Assembly: GCF_030409225.1 (NCBI RefSeq) | Contig: NZ_JAUFPK010000001.1 | Coordinates: forward strand, 1,524,733-1,588,732 | DNA from: Aquisalimonas lutea | Lineage (GTDB): Bacteria; Pseudomonadota; Gammaproteobacteria; Nitrococcales; Aquisalimonadaceae | Length of the DNA stretch: 64,000 nt | Direction of reading: 5' to 3' | Shown here: piece by piece, positions 58,644 to 64,000 of the stretch | How the letters are laid out: each line of letters begins with the position of its first letter | Position numbering within the stretch: position 1 is the stretch's first letter | Made by a program: the position numbers and the translations under genes | Notes under the pieces: generated by a model | The model's input: only the letters and a program-made list of their open reading frames with translations | What the model was told of the DNA's origin: nothing | Databases searched by the model: none

Positions 58644-61400
58644 ATGCTAGGTGCAATCGCCAAGAAGGTTTTCGGTACGCGCAACGAGCGCCAGCTCCGC
58701 AAGCTGTGGAAGACGGTGGAGCGCATCAACGCGCTGGAGCCGGAAGTCCAGGCGCTGACGGACGAGCAGCTGCAGGCCCGCACCGACGAGTTCCGCGAGC
58801 GCCACGCCCAGGGGGAGAGTCTCGACGATCTGCTGCCGGAGGCCTTCGCCACCGTGCGCGAGACGGCGAACCGCGTGCTGGGCATGCGCCATTTCGACGT
58901 GCAGCTCATCGGCGGCATGGTGCTTCACTCCGGGCGCATCGCCGAGATGAAGACCGGCGAGGGCAAGACCCTGGTAGCCACCCTGGCGGCCTACCTGAAC
59001 ACGCTCGGCGGAAGCAGCGTGCACGTGGTCACCGTCAACGACTACCTGGCGCGGCGTGACGCCGAGTGGATGGGCCGGATCTACGGCTTCCTGGGGCTGG
59101 CCACCGGCGTCGTGGTCCCGGGCATGGCCCACGAGGACAAGCAGGCGGCCTATGCCTGCGACATCGTCTATGCGACCAACAACGAGCTGGGCTTCGACTA
59201 TCTCCGCGACAACATGGCGTTCCGGCTGGAAGACCGCATGCAGCGGGACCTGTCGTTCGCCATCGTCGACGAGGTCGACTCCATTCTCATCGACGAGGCG
59301 CGGACGCCGCTGATCATCTCCGGGCCCGCCGAGCAGAGCTCCCAGCTCTACGAGACCATCAATACGCTCATCCCGAGCCTGACGCGCCAGGAGGAGGAAG
59401 AGGGGCCGGGGGATTTCTGGCTGGACGAGAAATCCCGCCAGGCCTATCTCACCGAGGAGGGTCACGACCGCGTCGAGGAGCTGCTCACCGAGGCCGGATT
59501 GCTGCAGGAGGGCGACAGCCTCTACGACCCGCGGAACATCGGCCTGCTCCACCACGTCAACGCCGCGCTGCGCGCGCACCACCTCTACCATCGCAACGAC
59601 CAGTACCTGGTGCGTGACGACCAGGTGGTGATCGTCGACGAGTTCACCGGCCGCGCCATGCCCGGGCGCCGGTGGTCCGACGGGCTGCATCAGGCGGTGG
59701 AGGCCAAGGAAGGGGTATCGGTCCAGAAGGAAAACCAGACCGTCGCCTCCATCACGTTCCAGAACTTCTTCCGGCTGTACGACAAGCTCTCCGGCATGAC
59801 CGGCACGGCGGATACCGAGGCCTACGAGTTCCAGCACATCTACGGGCTGGAGGTGGCGGTCATCCCCACCCACAAGCCCATGATCCGCGAGGACTACCAC
59901 GATCTCGTCTACCTCTCCCAGGACGAGAAGATCAACGCCATCATCGAGGACATCCAGGTCAACCGCGACGCCGGCCGTCCCATCCTGGTGGGTACCGCGT
60001 CCATCGATGTCTCCGAGGTGATCTCCCAGCGGCTGCGCGAGGCGGGCATTGCCCACGAGGTGCTCAACGCCAAGCAGCACGAGCGCGAGGCGACCATCAT
60101 CGCCAAGGCGGGCGAGCCCGGCGCCGTGACCATCGCCACGAACATGGCCGGCCGCGGTACCGACATCGTCCTGGGCGGCAATCTGGATGCCGAGCTGGCG
60201 GAGCTCGGCGAGGACGCCACCGAGGCCGAGCGCGACAAGGTCCGCGCCGACTGGGAGGAGCGCCACCGCCGCGTGGTGGAGGCCGGCGGCCTGCACGTCA
60301 TCGGCAGCGAGCGCCATGAGTCCCGCCGGGTGGACAACCAGCTGCGCGGGCGCTCCGGCCGCCAGGGGGACCCGGGCTCGACCCGGTTCTACCTGTCCCT
60401 GGAGGACAGCCTGCTGCGGATCTTCGCCTCCGAGCGGGTGTCCAGCCTCATGCAGCGCATGGGCATGCAGGAGGGCGAGGCCATCGAGTCGGGCATGGTC
60501 TCGCGGGTGATCGAGAACGCCCAGCGCAAGGTGGAAGGGCACAACTTCGACATCCGCAAGCAGCTGCTGGAGTTCGACGACGTCGCCAACGACCAGCGGC
60601 GGGTGATCTACCGCCAGCGCCAGGAGCTCATGGCCGACGACGACCTCAGCGAGACCGTCCAGGTCATGCGACGGGACGTGCTCAACCGCGTCATCGACGA
60701 GTACATCCCCCCGGGCAGCATCGACGAGCAGTGGGATCCGGACGGCCTGGAGGCGCGGCTGGCCCGCGACTTCGCCCTGGAGCTGCCCATTCGCCAGTGG
60801 CTCGACAACGAGGACGACCTGCACGAGGAGCCGCTGCGCGAGCGCATCCTGGAGCGCGCCGAGGAGGCGTACCGGGAGAAGGAGGAGCAGGTTGGGGCCG
60901 ATGCCCTGCGGCGCTTCGAGAAGGTGGTCATGCTCCAGGTCCTGGACAGCCAGTGGAAGGAGCATCTGGCGGCCATGGACTACCTGCGCCAGGGCATCCA
61001 CCTGCGCGGGTATGCCCAGCGCAATCCCAAGCAGGAGTTCAAGAAGGACGCCTTCAACATGTTCTCGGCGATGCTGGAGAACATCCAGCGCGAGGTCGTC
61101 AGCGTGCTCCAGCGCGTGCGCGTGCGCGAGCCCGAGGATGTGGACCGGGCCGAGGCCGAGCAGCCGCGGCCCCAGGACCGGGCGGACGTGAGCGCCCAGC
61201 ACGCCGACAGTGAAAGCGCCCTGGCCCGGGCGGAGCAGGCCGAGGCCGCCCGGGCCGGCGGCGGCGCGGCCGCCGAGGGCGAGACTGCCGCGGCGACCGC
61301 CGACACCTTCGTGCGCGAGGGCCGCAAGGTGGGGCGCAACGAGCCGTGCCCGTGCGGCTCCGGCAAGAAGTACAAGCACTGCTGCGGCCAGCTGAGCTAG
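58644..61400 (+). CDS. secA: Preprotein translocase ATPase SecA
   Basis: A 918-residue motor of the Sec pathway. Walker A KTGEGKT at 103-109, DEVD motif in [17 protein letters not shown], helicase motif [15 protein letters not shown] and the SEC-C zinc site at the C-terminus (Cys902, Cys904, Cys913, Cys914 in [13 protein letters not shown]). The linker before the zinc site (about 840-885) is Ala/Glu-rich. The frame stays open upstream of the ATG, but AGAAGGA just before 58644 sets the start. Confidence 0.99.
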   Translation: MLGAIAKKVFGTRNERQLRKLWKTVERINALEPEVQALTDEQLQARTDEFRERHAQGESLDDLLPEAFATVRETANRVLGMRHFDVQLIGGMVLHSGRIAEMKTGEGKTLVATLAAYLNTLGGSSVHVVTVNDYLARRDAEWMGRIYGFLGLATGVVVPGMAHEDKQAAYACDIVYATNNELGFDYLRDNMAFRLEDRMQRDLSFAIVDEVDSILIDEARTPLIISGPAEQSSQLYETINTLIPSLTRQEEEEGPGDFWLDEKSRQAYLTEEGHDRVEELLTEAGLLQEGDSLYDPRNIGLLHHVNAALRAHHLYHRNDQYLVRDDQVVIVDEFTGRAMPGRRWSDGLHQAVEAKEGVSVQKENQTVASITFQNFFRLYDKLSGMTGTADTEAYEFQHIYGLEVAVIPTHKPMIREDYHDLVYLSQDEKINAIIEDIQVNRDAGRPILVGTASIDVSEVISQRLREAGIAHEVLNAKQHEREATIIAKAGEPGAVTIATNMAGRGTDIVLGGNLDAELAELGEDATEAERDKVRADWEERHRRVVEAGGLHVIGSERHESRRVDNQLRGRSGRQGDPGSTRFYLSLEDSLLRIFASERVSSLMQRMGMQEGEAIESGMVSRVIENAQRKVEGHNFDIRKQLLEFDDVANDQRRVIYRQRQELMADDDLSETVQVMRRDVLNRVIDEYIPPGSIDEQWDPDGLEARLARDFALELPIRQWLDNEDDLHEEPLRERILERAEEAYREKEEQVGADALRRFEKVVMLQVLDSQWKEHLAAMDYLRQGIHLRGYAQRNPKQEFKKDAFNMFSAMLENIQREVVSVLQRVRVREPEDVDRAEAEQPRPQDRADVSAQHADSESALARAEQAEAARAGGGAAAEGETAAATADTFVREGRKVGRNEPCPCGSGKKYKHCCGQLS

Positions 61401-61410
61401 GGGCGCTACC

Positions 61411-62625
61411 ATGGCCATCGGTCTGCCCGCCCACCCGGAAATGCTGCCTGTCGCCGGGGTCCGCCTGGGGACGGCCGCTGCCGGGATCAAGAAGCCCGGC
61501 CAGCGGGACCTGGTCCTCATGGAGCTGGCCCCGGGCAGCACGCTGGCGGCGGTATTCACCCGCAACCGGTTCTGCGCCGCGCCGGTGCATGTCGCCCGCG
61601 AGCACATGGCGGCGGCGGGGAGCCGCTACCTGCTCGTCAACACCGGCAACGCCAATGCCGGCACCGGCCAGCGCGGCCTGGACGACGCCCGTTCCTGCTG
61701 CGCCGCCGTCGCCCGGCAAGCCGGCGTCCGTGCCGAGGAGGTGCTGCCGTTTTCCACCGGCGTCATCGGCGAGCCCCTGCCCGTCCAGCGCATCGTCGAT
61801 GCCGTCCCCGATGCCCTGGTGAACCTGGCCGGCAGCGGCTGGGATGCGGCGGCGCCGGCGATTCTCACCACCGACACAGTGCCCAAGGGGGCGTCGCGCC
61901 GGGTGGCATTGTCCGGCGGCACCGTGACGCTGACCGGCATGGCCAAGGGGGCCGGGATGATCCGGCCGGACATGGCGACCATGCTGGCCTTCGTCGCCAC
62001 CGACGCCGACATCGCCCGGGATCACCTGGAGGCGCTGCTGGCCCCGGCGGTGAACCGCAGCTTCAACCGCATCACCGTCGACGGCGACACCTCGACCAAC
62101 GATGCCTGCGTGCTGGCGGCCACCGGGGCGAGCGGCGTTGCCGTCCCGGCCGGCTCCGGGGACGCCGAGCGCTTCCGGGACGCCCTCGACAGCCTTTGCC
62201 GGGAGCTCGCCCAGGCCATCGTCCGGGACGGCGAAGGGGCCACGCGGTTCATCACCATTGCGGTCCACGAGGCGCGGGACGAGCGCGAGGCGGAGGCCGT
62301 CGCCTTTACCGTCGCCCAGTCGCCGCTGGTGAAGACCGCGTTCTTCGCCGGCGATCCCAACTGGGGGCGCATCCTCGCGGCCATCGGTCGCGCGGGGATC
62401 GACGACATGGACGTCGACCGGGTGGCCATCTGGCTGGACGACCTTTGCATCGCCCGGGACGGCGGCCGTGCGCCGGACTACCGCGAGGAGGCGGCGGCGG
62501 CGCGCATGGCCCGGGAGGAGGTGACCGTGACAGTGGAGCTGGGGCGCGGCGAGGCAGCGGCCACGGTGTGGACCTGCGATTTCTCCTACGAGTACGTCCG
62601 CATCAATGCGGAATACCGGACGTGA
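61411..62625 (+). CDS. argJ: Bifunctional ornithine acetyltransferase / N-acetylglutamate synthase ArgJ
   Basis: A 404-residue enzyme of the acetyl cycle of arginine synthesis. It is made as one chain and cleaves itself at Ala189-Thr190 in the motif KGAGMIRPDMATMLAF; Thr190 becomes the nucleophile. NTGNANAGTG, FSTGVIGE and DGDTSTND are the other family motifs. It lies 10 bp after secA, as in Pseudomonas. Confidence 0.98.
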   Translation: MAIGLPAHPEMLPVAGVRLGTAAAGIKKPGQRDLVLMELAPGSTLAAVFTRNRFCAAPVHVAREHMAAAGSRYLLVNTGNANAGTGQRGLDDARSCCAAVARQAGVRAEEVLPFSTGVIGEPLPVQRIVDAVPDALVNLAGSGWDAAAPAILTTDTVPKGASRRVALSGGTVTLTGMAKGAGMIRPDMATMLAFVATDADIARDHLEALLAPAVNRSFNRITVDGDTSTNDACVLAATGASGVAVPAGSGDAERFRDALDSLCRELAQAIVRDGEGATRFITIAVHEARDEREAEAVAFTVAQSPLVKTAFFAGDPNWGRILAAIGRAGIDDMDVDRVAIWLDDLCIARDGGRAPDYREEAAAARMAREEVTVTVELGRGEAAATVWTCDFSYEYVRINAEYRT

Positions 62626-62626
62626 C

Positions 62627-63595
62627 ATGACCGGCTGCGTGCACGTGGCCGTGGGGGTGATCCGTCAGCCCGACGGCCGGGTCCTCGTGGCCCGCCGCGC
62701 GGAGCACCGTCACCAGGGGGGGCGCTGGGAGTTTCCCGGCGGCAAGCTGGAGCCGGGCGAGGAGGTCCGGGCCGGGCTGGCCCGGGAGCTCGACGAGGAG
62801 CTCGGCATCCGCCCCCTGGAGATGCGCCCCCTGATCCGCATCCCCTGGCACTACCCGGACCAGACCGTGCTGCTGGATACCTGGGAGGTGCGCCGGTTCC
62901 AGGGCACGCCCCACGGGCGGGAGGACCAGCCCCTGCGCTGGGTGGACCCGCGGGACCTGCCCCGGTATCGCTTTCCCGATGCCAACGGTGCCATCGTCGC
63001 CGCGGCCATGCTTCCGGAAACCTACCTGGTTACTCCGGATACCACGGCGGAGCAGGCATCCGCCTTTCTGGACCATCTGCGGCAATGCATGGCGGCCGGT
63101 GCGCGCCTGGTCCAGCTGCGGGTGCCCGGTGTCTCCGAGCCGGTGCGGCGCCGCCTGGCGACGGACGCCGTCGCCCTGGCCCGGGAGTACGGCAGTCGCC
63201 TGCTGATCAACGGCGACGTAGCGCTCGCCAGGCAGCTGGGCGCGGGCGTGCACCTGCCGGCCGCCCATCTCGACGACCTGGGCGAGCGGCCGCTGCCCGC
63301 GGGCCATCTGGTCGCCGCCTCCTGCCATGACGAACGGGAGCTGGCGCGTGCCGTGGCCCTGGATGTGGACTTCGCCGTGCTCGGGCCGGTGCGGCCGACG
63401 CCCAGCCACCCGGAGCGCGCCCCGCTCGGCGATGACGGCTTCCGCCGGCTGATCGCCGACGTGCCCGTGCCGGTCTACGCCCTCGGCGGCCTGGGGCCGG
63501 AAGACCTGCCGCAGCTGCGCGAGTGCCGGGCCCAGGGCGTGGCAGCCATCCGCGGGCTGTGGCAGAGCCGGTCGGCCCGCCCGGACCCCGCCTAG
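62627..63595 (+). CDS. Nudix hydrolase (MutT-like) fused to a ThiE-like domain
   Basis: A 322-residue fusion. The Nudix part (about 1-130) has box G39-x5-E45-x7-R53-E54-x2-E57-E58-x-G60, and MutT-type GGRWEFPGGKLEPGE. The ThiE-like barrel (about 135-310) has LVQLRVPG, LLINGDVALARQLGAGVHLP, ASCHDERELARA and LGPVRPTPSHP. MutT removes 8-oxo-dGTP. The role of the second domain is unclear: it keeps the TenI/ThiE outline, and thiamin-phosphate synthase activity is unproven. ATG 62627 follows the argJ stop by one base. Confidence 0.93.
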   Translation: MTGCVHVAVGVIRQPDGRVLVARRAEHRHQGGRWEFPGGKLEPGEEVRAGLARELDEELGIRPLEMRPLIRIPWHYPDQTVLLDTWEVRRFQGTPHGREDQPLRWVDPRDLPRYRFPDANGAIVAAAMLPETYLVTPDTTAEQASAFLDHLRQCMAAGARLVQLRVPGVSEPVRRRLATDAVALAREYGSRLLINGDVALARQLGAGVHLPAAHLDDLGERPLPAGHLVAASCHDERELARAVALDVDFAVLGPVRPTPSHPERAPLGDDGFRRLIADVPVPVYALGGLGPEDLPQLRECRAQGVAAIRGLWQSRSARPDPA

Positions 63596-63646
63596 GGCGG
63601 GCCGCCCGCTCCGCCGCGTGCGACCCGTCCGGGCACAACGCCGGCG

Positions 63647-63856
63647 CTACTCGTTGGCGGACTCGTCCCCGGTATCCAGCTCGTCCAGGAACTCCTCGGG
63701 GACCTCCACGCCGGGAATGCGGTTCTCCTCCTGCAGCCAGCCGCCCAGGTCGATGGTCTGGCAGCGCTCGCTGCAGAACGGGCGCCAGTGGGCCTCCGGA
63801 GAGTCCCAGTTCACCAGGGTGCGGCAGACGGGGCAGGGAACGTTACGGTCGGTCAT
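63647..63856 (-). CDS. yacG: DNA gyrase inhibitor / zinc-binding protein YacG
   Basis: A 69-residue protein with a zinc site from Cys8, Cys11, Cys28 and Cys32 (CPVC then CSERC), [21 protein letters not shown] in the middle and an acidic tail. E. coli YacG binds GyrB and blocks DNA binding. The gene is convergent with the Nudix-ThiE gene and lies 18 bp after zapD, the E. coli order zapD-yacG. Confidence 0.95.
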   Translation of the reverse strand: MTDRNVPCPVCRTLVNWDSPEAHWRPFCSERCQTIDLGGWLQEENRIPGVEVPEEFLDELDTGDESANE

Positions 63857-63874
63857 GACAAACGGCCCGATGAC

Positions 63875-64000
63875 TCAGAGAACGCACAGCTGGAGGACGA
63901 AGTTGACGTCCTCATCCGCCTGGTGCGGGCGGTCGGCGGTGGTGACCTGCTCCATGAAACGCACGGTGATGAACATCTTGGTGCCGCTGATCTCCGGGAA
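63875..64000 (-). CDS. zapD: Cell division protein ZapD, C-terminal end (partial)
   Basis: The last 41 codons plus stop of a gene running in from the right edge. The reading FPEISGTKMFITVRFM, then DEDVNFVLQLCVL, matches the end of ZapD (YacF), which cross-links FtsZ filaments. yacG follows 18 bp later, supporting the call. Confidence 0.88.
   Translation of the reverse strand, partial: FPEISGTKMFITVRFMEQVTTADRPHQADEDVNFVLQLCVL

Noticed and set aside
58647-61607. A 986-codon open frame antisense to secA
   Set aside because: High GC content keeps antisense frames open. Its translation is His/Leu/Val/Gly-rich with no domain, while the plus strand encodes a complete SecA.

Overview
High-GC chromosomal DNA, almost fully packed with housekeeping genes, from a gammaproteobacterium. 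The gene orders (lptABC-rpoN-hpf-ptsN-rapZ, mlaFEDCB-ibaG-murA, petABC-sspAB, dolP-diaA-yraN-lpoA|rsmI-rnpB, the dcw cluster with murB inside it, lpxC-dciA-secA, argJ-Nudix/ThiE-yacG-zapD), a short HisG and a short HPr kinase suggest the Ectothiorhodospiraceae/Chromatiales side of the class. That placement is inferred from gene content, not from a phylogeny. I see no tRNA or 16S/23S rRNA, no insertion sequence, prophage, CRISPR array or replication origin.

Layout. 1-10.6 kb is a mixed segment of short transcription units: a CcsA/YpjD-like protein cut by the left edge, ffh, DUF3422, a TauE/SafE exporter, a Nudix hydrolase, a zinc-ribbon/RDD membrane protein, a SelO-like enzyme, an MFS carrier, a GNAT enzyme, a patatin-like esterase and a small conserved protein. 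10.6-19.9 kb runs leftward: Ca/Na exchanger, kdsD, kdsC, lptC, lptA, lptB, rpoN, hpf, ptsN, hprK, rapZ, a mannose-type EIIA and HPr. This joins LPS sugar synthesis and export to sigma-54 and a regulatory phosphotransfer relay. 20.0-27.8 kb runs rightward: the Mla phospholipid-transport operon, IbaG, MurA, then hisG-hisD-hisC. A DegS/AlgW-type protease faces it. Next come a Nif3 protein, the cytochrome bc1 operon petABC and sspA-sspB. 33.8-37.5 kb is the leftward envelope block dolP, diaA, yraN, lpoA. rsmI and the RNase P RNA gene follow on the plus strand.

39.1-57.8 kb is a complete division and cell wall cluster: mraZ, rsmH, ftsL, ftsI, murE, murF, mraY, murD, ftsW, murG, murC, murB, ddl, ftsQ, ftsA, ftsZ, lpxC. 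Most junctions overlap by ATGA, which points to translational coupling. It starts at a near-consensus sigma-70 promoter followed by three 10-bp-phased TGG boxes that look like an MraZ operator. 57.9-64.0 kb holds dciA (minus), secA, argJ, a Nudix-ThiE fusion, and on the minus strand yacG and the 3' end of zapD.

No clearly new multi-gene system is present. The items most worth a second look are non-coding: a heptanucleotide repeat array in opposite orientations behind ffh, a related 35-bp promoter-like element upstream of both mlaF and petA, the MraZ boxes, and several strong intergenic hairpins. Among proteins, they are a PTS-like relay with a minimal HPr kinase and no local Enzyme I, a SelO-like protein without the usual C-terminal region, and an RDD protein with a Met/Gly-rich loop.
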